Assembly: GCA_020851255.1 (NCBI GenBank) | Contig: JADZDA010000055.1 | Location: forward strand, 1 to 44,835 | Direction of reading: 5' to 3' | Source of the DNA: Burkholderiales bacterium | GTDB taxonomy: Bacteria; Pseudomonadota; Gammaproteobacteria; Burkholderiales; Casimicrobiaceae | Length of the DNA stretch: 44,835 bases | Shown: positions 1 through 7,703 of the stretch, piece after piece | Numbering within the stretch: position 1 is the first letter of the stretch | Layout: every line of letters starts with the position of its first letter | Made by a program: the position numbers and the translations under genes | Notes under the pieces: model-generated | Told to the model about the DNA's origin: nothing | What the model saw: only the letters and a program-made list of their open reading frames with translations | Database searches by the model: none

Positions 1-276
1 CGTCGCCGAGTCGGCTGGCCGCAGTGCCACCGGCGCCTGCATCGGATCGGTCGAGGAGACCATGCGCCCGACGACGCGACGCACCCAGGGCGCGAGCAGC
101 GTGACCGTCGGAAAGGCGACGGGCCAGGTGGTCAGACAGGCGCGCAGCCACTGGGCGGCGAACCCGGCGTGGGTTCCCTGCGTGATCGCGATGACGAACG
201 CCGACACGAGCGCGACCATGATGATTGACAACAGTGCACCGAAGACGACAGGCGCGTAGCGAACGGGGATACGCAT
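1..276 (-). CDS. DUF2798-like small membrane protein (partial)
   Basis: Reading from ATG at 276 towards base 1 gives 92 codons without a stop, so the gene runs off the window. The product starts MRIPVRYAPVVFGALLS and has two hydrophobic stretches (about residues 9-32 and 48-65), the second within a TWPVAFPTVTLLAPWVRR motif. That two-helix layout is typical of DUF2798 proteins, which have no known function. The ribosome site GGGAG lies just upstream, between the stop of the DUF2938 gene (287) and this start, a gap of only 10 bp. The two genes are therefore almost certainly co-transcribed. Family call is from pattern recognition. Confidence 0.7.
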   Translation of the reverse strand, partial: MRIPVRYAPVVFGALLSIIMVALVSAFVIAITQGTHAGFAAQWLRACLTTWPVAFPTVTLLAPWVRRVVGRMVSSTDPMQAPVALRPADSAT

Positions 277-286
277 GGCATGCTCC

Positions 287-778
287 CTAGACGGTGAGGT
301 GGCGGGCGGCCAGCCCCGCGGCATAGAGGCCGAACCCGAAAATCGCGTGCGTGACCAGGCTCTGCAGCCGGGCGGCCGCGGGGCGCGGCGTACGACGCGC
401 GGCGAGGCCGGCGCCCATGCCCGGCTGCATCAGCAGGAATGGCGCCGCGACCGTACCGACGCCGACCAGCAGCGCCGGCCCGATCGTGGGCTCGTGAATC
501 CACGCGAGCCCCCAGAACGCGGGCAGCAGGCCTGCGAACGCGATGCCGATCAGGTAATGCGCGATCCAGCCGATCCAGCGCTCGCCGCGCACGGCGGGCG
601 CGGCCGAGATGCGGTCGTGCCGGAACCGGCCGCCCAGCACGATTTGGGAGAACCAGCGGCCGACCAGGCCGTAGTCGGGCGGCGCGATGCCGAACAGGCG
701 CCTGCGCGCGATCGCCCAGACGTCGATCACCATCGTCGCGCCGGCGCCGATGAGCAGCGTCAGTGTCCATGCGTTCAT
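287..778 (-). CDS. DUF2938-like membrane protein
   Basis: A 163-residue protein with about four hydrophobic segments, including an N-terminal helix beginning MNAWTLTLLIGAGATMVIDV and a C-terminal helix with FGFGLYAAGLAA. Length and layout match DUF2938, a family without assigned function. The start at 778 is chosen because GGAG lies about 7 bases upstream; the in-frame ATG at 784 directly abuts GGAG and the one at 820 has no ribosome site. It is the first gene of a minus-strand pair with the DUF2798-like gene and is divergent from a MerR regulator, which probably controls it through the palindrome at 827-846. Confidence 0.75.
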   Translation of the reverse strand: MNAWTLTLLIGAGATMVIDVWAIARRRLFGIAPPDYGLVGRWFSQIVLGGRFRHDRISAAPAVRGERWIGWIAHYLIGIAFAGLLPAFWGLAWIHEPTIGPALLVGVGTVAAPFLLMQPGMGAGLAARRTPRPAAARLQSLVTHAIFGFGLYAAGLAARHLTV

Positions 779-826
779 TTCCATCTCCGGTGACTTGCCC
801 GCGACGGGCATGGCTGGCACAGTGCC

Positions 827-846
827 ACTTCAAGTCGACTTGAAGT
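827..846. promoter_or_regulatory. Perfect 20-bp palindrome, probable MerR-family operator
   Basis: ACTTCAAGTCGACTTGAAGT equals its own reverse complement. On the minus strand a TTGACT -35 element (844-849) overlaps one edge, and a 19-bp spacer leads to a poor -10 (CACTGT, 819-824). A long spacer filled by a dyad is the hallmark of promoters remodelled by MerR-family activators, and the inner CAAGT/ACTTG resembles the SoxR box. It lies between the divergent DUF2938 gene and the MerR gene, 13 bases before the latter's GTG. The palindrome is seen; the regulator-operator pairing is inferred. Confidence 0.75.
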
Positions 847-859
847 CAAGGGGCCGATC

Positions 860-1324
860 GTGGACATCGCCGAGGTCGTGCGGCGCTCGGGCGTACCCGC
901 CTCGACGCTGCGGTACTACGAGGAGAAGGGGCTCATCGAGTCGGTCGGACGCCAGGGCCTGCGGCGCACGTTCGATCCGCGGGTGCTCGAACGGCTCGCC
1001 CTGATCGCATTGGGGTCGGCGGCAGGCTTCTCGCTCGACGAGACCGCGCGCATGTTCGCGGCGGACGGACGGCCGCGCATCGACCGGCGGATGCTGTCGG
1101 CCAAGGCGCGGGAGCTGACCCGCACGATCCGCCAGCTCACCGCGATGCGCGACGGACTGCGGCACGCCGCCGTCTGCCCGGCGCCCAGCCATCTCGAGTG
1201 CCCGACGTTCCGCCGCCTGCTTGGCGCCGCGGCCTCGGGAGTGCGCAGGAAAAAGGCGGCGAGCGCGAAATCAGCCCCGCCCCCCGCGCGGACGCGTGCC
1301 GCGGCGACGCGAGCACGCCGGTGA
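860..1324 (+). CDS. MerR-family transcriptional regulator
   Basis: A 154-residue regulator starting at GTG. Residues 1-38 form the winged helix-turn-helix (VVRRSGVPASTLRYYEEKGL is the family signature), followed by a dimerisation helix. Two cysteines, C106 and C114, spaced C-x7-C with a histidine (H111) between, occupy the position used by CueR/ZntR-type sensors for metal or by redox sensors. That makes metal or thiol sensing possible but unproven. The last 30 residues are an Ala/Arg/Lys-rich tail. It is divergent from the DUF2938-DUF2798 pair and probably regulates it, and perhaps itself, from the 827-846 palindrome. Confidence 0.85.
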   Translation: MDIAEVVRRSGVPASTLRYYEEKGLIESVGRQGLRRTFDPRVLERLALIALGSAAGFSLDETARMFAADGRPRIDRRMLSAKARELTRTIRQLTAMRDGLRHAAVCPAPSHLECPTFRRLLGAAASGVRRKKAASAKSAPPPARTRAAATRARR

Positions 1325-1692
1325 CCGATCGGATCAGACGCAGCGGAATTCCACTGCGCCCGGAGACGCAACGGCGGCAGGACTCGCCGAACTCCCGGAG
1401 TGGCCCGGCCGTCGCGCCGGTGGCGGCGGCGATCGTCGCCTATCCGGTCGATCTTCGGATGATTGCGCGGATACGAACGCCGGACGTGACCCACCTGCGA
1501 TGCGCGCGGGGAGGAGGACGCCGCGCGTACCGTGACATCGACACGCCGCAGTCCTAGAATGCGCGCTCGGCCACAGGGAGCCCACGCGGGTGGAGCGCCC
1601 GTGCCGCGGCGACCCCGCCACGCCGGCGGCGCACCGTTTGATCACGACGTTCGCATCGCCTGCGCCACGAACCCCGACCACGCAACGGGATC
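1325..1692. other. Intergenic stretch without a recognisable gene
   Basis: About 370 bases separate the MerR gene from the first LysE exporter. Reading frames here have no recognisable domain, no convincing ribosome site and strongly skewed Arg/Pro/Ala composition, as expected of shadow frames in GC-rich DNA. The only signal I can support is a TAGAAT hexamer near 1555. Confidence 0.5.
1555..1560 (+). promoter_or_regulatory. Possible -10 element (TAGAAT)
   Basis: TAGAAT in the context CAGTCCTAGAATGCGC is AT-rich in an otherwise GC-rich stretch. Almost the same 16 bases (CAGTTCTAGAATGCGC) recur at 20025-20040 before another gene. It would serve the LysE-type gene starting at 1693. No good -35 was found. 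Confidence 0.3.
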
Positions 1693-2310
1693 ATGTCCTT
1701 CCTCGCCTTCCTCGCCGCCGCGATCGTCCTCGCCATCACCCCCGGCCCGGGCATCGCCTACGTGGTCGCACGCACGGTCGCCGGCGGCCGCACCGAGGGG
1801 TTGGCGTCGTGCCTGGGCACCGCGATCGGCGGCATGTTCCATGTGCTCGCAGCGGCGCTCGGATTGTCCCTGATCGTCGCGCAGTCGGCGCTGGCCTTCG
1901 GGCTGGTGAAATACCTCGGCGCCGCCTACCTGATCTACCTCGGCGTGCGCCTGCTCCTGCGCAAGGACTCGGTCTTCCCGGTCGAATCGGTCACCGCGCA
2001 CGGTGCGCGCAAGGCGCTGCGGGAAGGGATCGTCGTCGAGGCGCTGAACGTCAAGACCGCGCTCTTCTTCCTCGCGTTCCTGCCGCAGTTCGTCTCGACC
2101 GCGGAACTGGTGATTCCGCAACTCGTTCTGCTGGGCAGCGTCTGCGTGGCGCTGAACACGTGCGCGGACGGGGTCGCCGTCTACGCCGCCGACCGGCTGC
2201 TCGAATCGTCCGCCGCCCGCGCGGCGCGGGCGCGACTGCTCACCCGGGCTTCGGGCGTCACCATGATCGGACTGGGCACCACTCTCGCGCTGGCGCGGCG
2301 CGAGAGCTGA
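1693..2310 (+). CDS. LysE/RhtB-family amino-acid exporter
   Basis: A 205-residue integral membrane protein of normal family length (about 200-210) with roughly six hydrophobic segments. The N-terminus shows the family signature, ITPGPGIAYVVARTVAGGR, followed by the SCLGTAIGGMFHVLAAALG helix. The FFLAFLPQFV motif, also diagnostic, lies at about residues 120-130. Such proteins export amino acids or related metabolites by proton antiport; the substrate here is unknown. It stands alone, with more than 370 bases upstream. A second paralogue lies at 5665-6294. Confidence 0.9.
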   Translation: MSFLAFLAAAIVLAITPGPGIAYVVARTVAGGRTEGLASCLGTAIGGMFHVLAAALGLSLIVAQSALAFGLVKYLGAAYLIYLGVRLLLRKDSVFPVESVTAHGARKALREGIVVEALNVKTALFFLAFLPQFVSTAELVIPQLVLLGSVCVALNTCADGVAVYAADRLLESSAARAARARLLTRASGVTMIGLGTTLALARRES

Positions 2311-2350
2311 CGCGCCGATCGGACCCACGCGGACGGGCGCGACGGTCATC

Positions 2351-2866
2351 GTGAGCGACATGCCGGTCCCCGCCGACCGACCCGAGCGTGAATTCCGGGC
2401 CATGAACAAGCGACCGCTCTACCGGAAAGAGAACACGACCGCGCACCGTCCGTCGTGCCATTCGGGCGTCCGGTACCGTGACCATCGGAACACCAGGGAC
2501 GAACTGCGCTCGGAAGCGCTGCGCGGGTCCATGCATGCCGGACAACGCCACGGCCTGGACTACACGCCGCTGTACAGGTTCCTGCTCTCCAGGATCGGCC
2601 AGCCCTGGAACGCCGTGTATTCCGAGGCGGTCGATCGACTCGATCGACCCGACCCGATCTTCCGGATGGTCGCACTCGACGAGAATCGGCGGCAGGCGTA
2701 CGTCCGTGTCGGCGACTCTTCCTACTTCAGTGGTCTCTTCGTCGATGCGGACGGGATCCTCCGGGCGGTCGACCCGTCGCTGGGCCCATCGAGCCTGGTG
2801 CCGCTGTGCAAGTGCTGTACGCACACGTTCAACGGCGTGCGTTTCACCCGGCGGTTCCCCGGGTAG
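2351..2866 (+). CDS. Conserved hypothetical protein with CKCCTHTFNG motif
   Basis: Up to 171 residues from GTG 2351; ATG at 2360 or 2402 are alternative starts, and the first 60 residues look like linker. The likely folded core begins near residue 60 (GQRHGLDYTPLYRFLLSRIG, then QPWNAVYSEAVDRLD) and continues through YVRVGDSSYFSGLFVD to a C-terminal cysteine cluster, CKCCTHTFNGVRF. I recognise the core as a recurrent bacterial hypothetical protein but know of no function. The closely spaced cysteines suggest metal binding or a structural role (inference). No operon partner is evident. Confidence 0.7.
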   Translation: MSDMPVPADRPEREFRAMNKRPLYRKENTTAHRPSCHSGVRYRDHRNTRDELRSEALRGSMHAGQRHGLDYTPLYRFLLSRIGQPWNAVYSEAVDRLDRPDPIFRMVALDENRRQAYVRVGDSSYFSGLFVDADGILRAVDPSLGPSSLVPLCKCCTHTFNGVRFTRRFPG

Positions 2867-2956
2867 GTTGCGCGATCCGCGCGCGTGGCGGACTATCGCG
2901 AACCGGCGCCGTGCGAACCCCGAGCGCCGGGACGCGAATTCGGAGGCGAACGACCG

Positions 2957-3403
2957 ATGACTCCAGGAACCGTCACCTTGCACCGGGTGATCCGCGCGCC
3001 GGCCGAGCGGATCTATCGCGCGTTCCTCGATCCGGACGCGCTGTGCAAATGGCTGCCGCCGCACGGTTTCACCGGCAAGGTCCACGAGATCGATGCGAGG
3101 GTCGGCGGCCGATACCGGATGTCGTTCACCAACCTGTCCACCGGCCACGCCCACGCGTTCGGCGGCGAGTACCTCGAGCTCGTGGCGAACGCGCGGATCC
3201 GCCACACCGATCGATTCGACGATCCGGACCTTCCCGGCGAGATGGTGACGACGATCGTGCTGCGCGAAGTTTCCTGCGGTACCGAGCTCTCGATCGTCCA
3301 GCAAGGCATCCCCGCCGTGATTCCGGTCGAGGCCTGCCACCTGGGCTGGCAGGAGTCGCTCACCCTGCTCGTGCAACTCGTCGAGGCGCAGGTCCCCGGC
3401 TGA
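2957..3403 (+). CDS. SRPBCC/AHSA1-family protein
   Basis: A 148-residue protein beginning MTPGTVTLHRVIRAPAERIY. Its VIRAPAERIYRAFLDPDALCKW, GGRYRMSFT and GWQESLTLLVQLVE elements match the START-like AHSA1 (activator of Hsp90 ATPase homologue 1) fold, a helix-grip with a hydrophobic pocket. ATG 2957 is chosen over an upstream in-frame start at 2885 because GGAGG (2942-2946) lies 10 bases before it and the domain starts at once. Members bind small hydrophobic ligands or act as stress proteins; no ligand can be predicted. Confidence 0.88.
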   Translation: MTPGTVTLHRVIRAPAERIYRAFLDPDALCKWLPPHGFTGKVHEIDARVGGRYRMSFTNLSTGHAHAFGGEYLELVANARIRHTDRFDDPDLPGEMVTTIVLREVSCGTELSIVQQGIPAVIPVEACHLGWQESLTLLVQLVEAQVPG

Positions 3404-3498
3404 GGCGATCGCGGCGAAGGTGCCGTCGGAACGCATTGCCCACCGAAGGCAACGCGAGTGCGCGCGACCCGAACAACGTCCCGAGAGGCGACTCGAAC

Positions 3499-4167
3499 AT
3501 GCGGACCGACGTGCGCGCCAACCTGCGGATACACGCCTTACTCGCGTTCCTCGCGGGCGGTCTCTCGCTCGTGCTGCTGCTCGCCAGCGTCGTGCCTCCG
3601 CCGGGCGATCCGGCGCAGCCGCTGGCCTGGGAGGCGGGCCACCGGAGCGCCTACGCGCTGGTCGCCGCCCTCGCGCTGACCTGGTCGGTCCTGTCGGTGC
3701 CCTTCGCCATCACGCTGGGCGCGATGATCGAAGACGCCGACGCATCGCTGGTCACGGCGGCCCGTTTCCTGACCGCCGGCGGGATCCTGCTCCTGGGCAC
3801 CGGCGTGTTCCTGGGCTTCGCGGCACTGCTGGCCCTGGGCGCCGCCGGCCCGGCGCCGGACCCCGCGGTCGTCGCGCACCATGCGAGGTTCTGGGCCCAG
3901 ATGCGCTACCTGCTCACCGACCCCGGCCTCATGGCCTGGGGTGTCGGACTGCTGTTGTACGGCGGGCTGCTCTGGCGCAGCGGCGCGCTGCCGCGCTCGG
4001 TGGTCGCGATCTGCCTCGCGGGCGGGGTCGCCGGCGTGCTGACCCTCGCCGTGTTCGAGACGTCGATCCTCGCGCTGGTCCAGCTCGTCGCGTTCGCCGT
4101 TCTCGGCCTGGGCGCGGGCGTCTCGCTCCTGCGCGAGAGCCGCGGAACCGCCGGCGCTCCGCGATAG
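3499..4167 (+). CDS. Multi-pass membrane protein, unknown function
   Basis: A 222-residue protein starting MRTDVRANLRIHALLAFLAG, with about seven hydrophobic helices separated by short loops. A family of permease or enzyme was not recognised. The start is set by ATG 3499 with GAGAGGCGA upstream (3483-3491), and the first helix begins near residue 12. Composition is Ala/Leu/Gly-rich as usual for membrane proteins in this genome. It follows the SRPBCC gene by 95 bases and could share its transcript. Confidence 0.65.
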   Translation: MRTDVRANLRIHALLAFLAGGLSLVLLLASVVPPPGDPAQPLAWEAGHRSAYALVAALALTWSVLSVPFAITLGAMIEDADASLVTAARFLTAGGILLLGTGVFLGFAALLALGAAGPAPDPAVVAHHARFWAQMRYLLTDPGLMAWGVGLLLYGGLLWRSGALPRSVVAICLAGGVAGVLTLAVFETSILALVQLVAFAVLGLGAGVSLLRESRGTAGAPR

Positions 4168-4274
4168 CCTGCGACGGGACCCTCGGCCGGACGCACGCCG
4201 CGGGCGGCGCGTCACCCTGTTTCGGTCACTCCGGTCCGTCCTGCCCCGCCGGTCCTTCCTGCCCTACCGAACCC

Positions 4275-4490
4275 ATGCACGATGTCCTCGCCGGCTGACG
4301 CGTCCTGGTCACCCGGTCCGCGGAGTTCATGGGGCCTGCGCTGTGCGAAGTGGTCGACGCGCAGGGCGTGGCGGGCGCCGAGCCGCCCTCGTCACCCGGA
4401 GTCGCCGAGCGCGTCGTGCGCGACGTCGGACCCGTCGACGCGCTCGCGGTCAATCGGACCGTGGCACCGGCCAGAACCGCGTCGGCAGCG
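4275..4490 (+). pseudogene. N-terminal remnant of a short-chain dehydrogenase (SDR)
   Basis: From ATG 4275 the frame reads MHDVLAG, then TGA (4296-4298), then RVLVTRSAEFMGPALCEVVD and, later in the same frame, VAERVVRDVGPVDALAVN. This matches the beginning of an SDR subfamily that opens with RVLVT...FMGPALCEVF and continues to a GRVDVLVANL-like strand. The copy has an in-frame stop where Arg or Lys is expected, and nothing of the catalytic Ser/Tyr/Lys region remains; a GNAT gene follows within 35 bases. I read it as a decayed, truncated gene. Similarity is from memory of the family. Confidence 0.6.
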
Positions 4491-4523
4491 CGACGGAGGC
4501 GGCGCACGGACGGGAAACCGCCC

Positions 4524-5036
4524 ATGAGTGCTCGCGTCACCGTTCGTCCGGAGCGGGTGCAGGACGTCGCCGCGATCGCGGCCGTGGTCGCAGCCGCGTT
4601 CGCGAACCACCCGCGCAGCGACGGTTCGGAACCGCGGATCGTCGAGCGACTGCGTGCCCGCGGCGCGCTCGTGGTCTCGCTGGTCGCCGAGGAGGAAAGT
4701 GCGATCGTCGGCCATGTCGCCTGCTCGCCGGTCAGCGTCGATGGACGGACCTGCGGCTGGTTCGGGCTGGGGCCGCTGTCGGTGTCTCCGGCGCACCAGC
4801 GCCGCGGCGTCGGTCGCGCGCTCGTCGACGAGGCCCTCTCGACGCTGCGCGCGCACGGTGCCCGCGGCTGCGTCGTTCTGGGCAACGCCGCTTACTACGG
4901 GCGTTTCGGCTTTCGCGCGGATCCGGCTCTGAGACTGCCCGGATTCCCGGAGGAGCACTTCCTCGCGCTCGTGTTCGGCGCATCGATGCCGTCTGGCGTC
5001 GTCGCCTACGATCCTTCGTTCGCTGCGGCCGGTTGA
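4524..5036 (+). CDS. GNAT-family N-acetyltransferase (YhbS-like)
   Basis: A 170-residue enzyme of the YhbS (COG3153) type: MSARVTVRPERVQDVAAIAA opens the fold, GLGPLSVSPAHQRRGVGRAL carries the acetyl-CoA pyrophosphate-binding motif (Q-R-R-G-V-G), and GNAAYYGRFGFR is the usual C-terminal motif. It should transfer acetyl from acetyl-CoA to an amine or protein substrate that cannot be predicted. ATG 4524 is used because the fold begins there; the upstream part of the same frame is the SDR remnant. The ribosome site (GGGAAA) is weak. Confidence 0.88.
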   Translation: MSARVTVRPERVQDVAAIAAVVAAAFANHPRSDGSEPRIVERLRARGALVVSLVAEEESAIVGHVACSPVSVDGRTCGWFGLGPLSVSPAHQRRGVGRALVDEALSTLRAHGARGCVVLGNAAYYGRFGFRADPALRLPGFPEEHFLALVFGASMPSGVVAYDPSFAAAG

Positions 5037-5210
5037 CAATCGCCGTCCGACGACAACCGAACGGCGACCGCGCCGCCGTCGTCGCCCCTGCCCCTTGGCT
5101 TCGGCGGCCGGTGCTGGCAAAGTCGCCGCTCTACGGAGTGCCGCGGCGCCGGGGCAGCCGACCTGAACCCGGTTTTCGCCTGCACAGCCACCCGACCGAG
5201 GAGACTTGCC

Positions 5211-5645
5211 ATGGGACGGATGTTCCGGTTGATCCTTGCCGTCGTCGCCGGCCTCGTCGTCGGCAGTGCCGTCAACATGGCGCTGATCCTCGTCAGCGGC
5301 AAGGTCATCGCGCCTCCGGCCGGCGCCGACGTGACGACCGCCGAGGGACTGCGCGCGTCGATCCACCTGTTCGAGCCGCGCCATTACCTGTTCCCGTTCC
5401 TCGCGCACGCGCTGGGCACCTTCGCAGGCGCGCTCACCGCCGCGTACCTCACCCCCGGACGGACCGCCGGGCCAGCCTACGTCGTCGGCGGCGCGTTCCT
5501 GCTGGGCGGCATCGCGAACGTGATCATGCTGCCGGCGGCACCGTGGTTCAGCGCGCTCGACCTCATCGCCGCGTACCTGCCGGCCGCGTGGCTCGCGCAC
5601 CGTATCGCCTCGCGCAACGCGGCCGCGCTGCCGGGGGACGCGTGA
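5211..5645 (+). CDS. Small four-helix membrane protein
   Basis: A 144-residue protein with four hydrophobic segments (about residues 5-30, 63-82, 89-107 and 112-128). It starts MGRMFRLILAVVAGLVVGSA followed by VNMALIL, a pattern seen in conserved bacterial hypothetical proteins of this size. GAGGAGA 8-10 bases before ATG 5211 is a strong ribosome site. A loop between helices 1 and 2 contains a short polar stretch (residues 37-60). Function unknown. The next gene (LysE family) begins 20 bases after its stop, so the two are probably co-transcribed. Confidence 0.7.
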   Translation: MGRMFRLILAVVAGLVVGSAVNMALILVSGKVIAPPAGADVTTAEGLRASIHLFEPRHYLFPFLAHALGTFAGALTAAYLTPGRTAGPAYVVGGAFLLGGIANVIMLPAAPWFSALDLIAAYLPAAWLAHRIASRNAAALPGDA

Positions 5646-5664
5646 GCACCGCCGCCCTGGTTCC

Positions 5665-6294
5665 ATGATCGACGCGCACTGGCCGCTGTTCCTCGCCGCC
5701 TCGGTCGTCGTCATCGCGACGCCCGGGCAGGACATGCTCCTCGTCATGTCGAAGTCGCTCGCGCAGGGCGTGCGCGCCGGCGTCGCCACCGCGGCCGGCG
5801 TGAGCCTCGGCCTGGTCGGCCACACGCTGCTCGCGACGATCGGACTGGGCGCGCTGCTGCGCGCGTCCGAGTGGCTGTTCGTCGCGCTCAAGTTCGCCGG
5901 CGCGGCCTATCTCCTCGTGATCGGCGTCCAGATGCTGCGCACGCGGGCCGAGTTGCCCGACTCGGCGACGATCACGCGGCAATCCAGACGCAGCCTGTTC
6001 GCGGCCGGCGCCGCGTCCAACCTGAGCAATCCGAAGATCGCGGTGTTCTACCTCGCGTTCCTGCCGCAATTCGTCGCGGCGGACGCCTCGAATCCCGCGG
6101 CGACCGTCTTCGTGCTCGGCCTCGTGTTCGCGGCGCTCACCTTCGTCATCAAGGGGCCGGTGGCGGTGTTCGCGGGACGGCTTTCGTCGTGGTTCCGGGC
6201 GCGGCCGCGCGCGTACACAGCGCTGCATCGGGTGAGCGGCCTGGTGATGATCGGGCTCGCGGTCCGCCTCGCGTTGTCCAGGCGCGACGGCTGA
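5665..6294 (+). CDS. LysE/RhtB-family exporter (second copy)
   Basis: A 209-residue membrane protein with the family pattern: VIATPGQDMLLVMSKSLAQG near the N-terminus, GVSLGLVGHTLLATIGLGAL as helix 2, and FYLAFLPQFV at about residues 128-137. It has about six helices, as usual. It shares the LAFLPQFV motif with the exporter at 1693-2310 but differs through most of its length, so the two are not a recent duplication. Probably exports an amino acid or homoserine-like compound. It sits between a small membrane protein and a GNAT gene, the latter 20 bases downstream, in an apparent operon. Confidence 0.9.
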   Translation: MIDAHWPLFLAASVVVIATPGQDMLLVMSKSLAQGVRAGVATAAGVSLGLVGHTLLATIGLGALLRASEWLFVALKFAGAAYLLVIGVQMLRTRAELPDSATITRQSRRSLFAAGAASNLSNPKIAVFYLAFLPQFVAADASNPAATVFVLGLVFAALTFVIKGPVAVFAGRLSSWFRARPRAYTALHRVSGLVMIGLAVRLALSRRDG

Positions 6295-6313
6295 CCGCCG
6301 GCCCGCGGCGACG

Positions 6314-6778
6314 ATGGACATCCGCGTCGACGACCTCACCGGTCCCGAGATCCGCGCGCTGCTCGAGGAGCACCTCGCGAGCATGCACGAGATCTCGCCG
6401 CCGGAGAGCGTGCACGCGCTCGACCTCGAACGCCTGCGGCGTCCGGAGATCACGTTCTGGACCGCCTGGGTCGACGGCGAGCTGGCCGGCTGCGGCGCGC
6501 TCAAGGCGCTCGATCGCGCGCACGGCGAGGTGAAGTCGATGCGCACCGCGGTGCACCGGCGGCGCCACGGCGTCGGAAGGGCGATGCTCGCGCACATCGT
6601 CGCCGAAGCGCGCGCCCGGTCCTACACGCGGCTCAGCCTCGAGACCGGTTCGGCCGCGGCGTTCGAGCCGGCGCGACGTCTCTACGAGAGCTTCGGATTC
6701 CGGACCTGCGGCCCGTTCGCCGATTACCGCGACGATCCGCACAGCACGTTCATGACCCGCCCGCTCGGCGGGGGCTGA
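6314..6778 (+). CDS. GNAT-family N-acetyltransferase
   Basis: A 154-residue acetyltransferase. VKSMRTAVHRRRHGVGRAML is the acetyl-CoA-binding motif A (R-R-x-G-V-G), preceded by a strand with GCGALKAL, and SLETGSAAAFEPARRLYESF followed by GF is the conserved C-terminal half. Overall pattern is closest to the small YsnE/YafP-like GNATs. Substrate unknown. It begins 20 bases after the LysE-family gene; GNAT and amino-acid exporter genes side by side are compatible with handling of a toxic amino compound, but this is only a suggestion. Confidence 0.87.
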   Translation: MDIRVDDLTGPEIRALLEEHLASMHEISPPESVHALDLERLRRPEITFWTAWVDGELAGCGALKALDRAHGEVKSMRTAVHRRRHGVGRAMLAHIVAEARARSYTRLSLETGSAAAFEPARRLYESFGFRTCGPFADYRDDPHSTFMTRPLGGG

Positions 6779-6804
6779 CGGGCGCCGACGGGACCGCCGC
6801 CACG

Positions 6805-6834
6805 CACCCGCATTCGCCGCACCCGCATTCGCCG
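6805..6834 (+). repeat. 15-bp perfect tandem duplication
   Basis: CACCCGCATTCGCCG occurs twice with no spacer (6805-6819 and 6820-6834), just after the GNAT gene. It is non-coding and looks like a replication-slippage product. Confidence 0.9.
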
Positions 6835-7105
6835 TTCAAGGAGCCCGCGAGGCCGATCGACGATCGCCGGACGAAGCAGAACTTCATCCTGCAGCAGGGA
6901 TTGCCGCCACCGGATCCGGCGACCTGCGCGACCCAGTATTCGGCACTGCATTTCCAGCCGCGCATCGGGCCGCGCTCCTGGTCGCGACACGCGCGCTGGT
7001 CTTCGGCGAACTCTGCCTGGGATCGCACGTGTTCCTGGTGGCGACCGGGCGCGCCGGATTCGCCCACCGCACGATGCCCTGGTCGCGCGGCTGATCGCGC
7101 GGCGG

Positions 7106-7129
7106 GGAGGAATCCCGCCGAATTCCTCC
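7106..7129 (+). repeat. Inverted repeat (hairpin)
   Basis: GGAGGAAT (7106-7113) and ATTCCTCC (7122-7129) are exact inverted copies separated by 8 bases. There is no following T-run, so a Rho-independent terminator is unlikely; an operator or processing hairpin upstream of the PPOX-type gene is possible. Confidence 0.4.
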
Positions 7130-7208
7130 GATCGCCCGGAGTTCGGGTAATCTGGGCGTCCGGGCTTCCGCCGGCGCGGCGGTTCCCGACGGACATTCAG
7201 AGGAGACG

Positions 7209-7703
7209 ATGGCGTTCGCGCTCACCGCCGACATGCGTGCCGTGGTCAAGGCGGCGCACCTCGCGTTCGCCGCGACCGTCAGCGCGGACGGCCGTCCCAA
7301 CCTCTCGCCCAAGGGTACGATCCGGGTCTATGACGACCATCATCTGTGCTTCCTCGACATCGCCTCCCCGCGCACGCGCGCCAATCTCGAGCAGCGTCCG
7401 TGGATGGAGATCAACGTCGTCGACGCGCTGTCGCGCCGCGGTTACCGGTTCGCCGGGCCGGCGAAATCACACGCACCGTCGAGCGCGGAGTTCGCGCGGG
7501 CGAGCGAGATCCTGCGGCGCGACGATTCGAACGCCTATCCCGCGCTCGGCGTCGTCGTGCTCGCGGTGGTCGAGGCGGCACCGGTACGCTCGCCCGGTTA
7601 CCGGTTCGTCCGCGACGAGGCCGACATGCGCGCGGTCTGGCGCAAGCGACGCGATGCGCTCGACGCCGAGTTCGACGAATTCCTGCTGCGCGCGCGCCCT
7701 TGA
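7209..7703 (+). CDS. Pyridoxamine 5'-phosphate oxidase-like (PPOX) family protein
   Basis: A 164-residue split-barrel flavin-binding protein. AATVSADGRPNLSPKGTIRV is the characteristic first barrel motif, followed by FLDIASPRTRANLEQRP and WMEINVVDALSRRGYRFAG. It belongs to the broad PPOX family that binds FMN or F420; an actual pyridoxamine oxidase is larger and has other residues, so the reaction is unknown. GAGGAGA lies 7 bases before ATG 7209. The stop is embedded in a 20-bp tandem repeat (7701-7740). Confidence 0.85.
   Translation: MAFALTADMRAVVKAAHLAFAATVSADGRPNLSPKGTIRVYDDHHLCFLDIASPRTRANLEQRPWMEINVVDALSRRGYRFAGPAKSHAPSSAEFARASEILRRDDSNAYPALGVVVLAVVEAAPVRSPGYRFVRDEADMRAVWRKRRDALDAEFDEFLLRARP

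Larger units (their letters stand above)
6779..7208. other. Intergenic stretch with repeat and hairpin, no clear gene
   Basis: About 430 bases without a supportable gene. It contains a perfect 15-bp tandem duplication (6805-6834) and an 8-bp-stem hairpin (7106-7129). One forward frame reads LVFGELCLGSHVFLVATG around 6990-7050, which looks protein-like, but it has no start, no ribosome site and no domain that I can name. It may be debris of a lost gene. TAATCT near 7149 is a possible -10 for the next gene. Confidence 0.45.

Noticed and set aside
4226-4280. Minus-strand frame with collagen-like GQEGPAGQDGP sequence
   Set aside because: Caused by a short GC repeat (GGTCCGTCCTGCCCC...GGTCCTTCCTGCCC); too short, no start or ribosome site.
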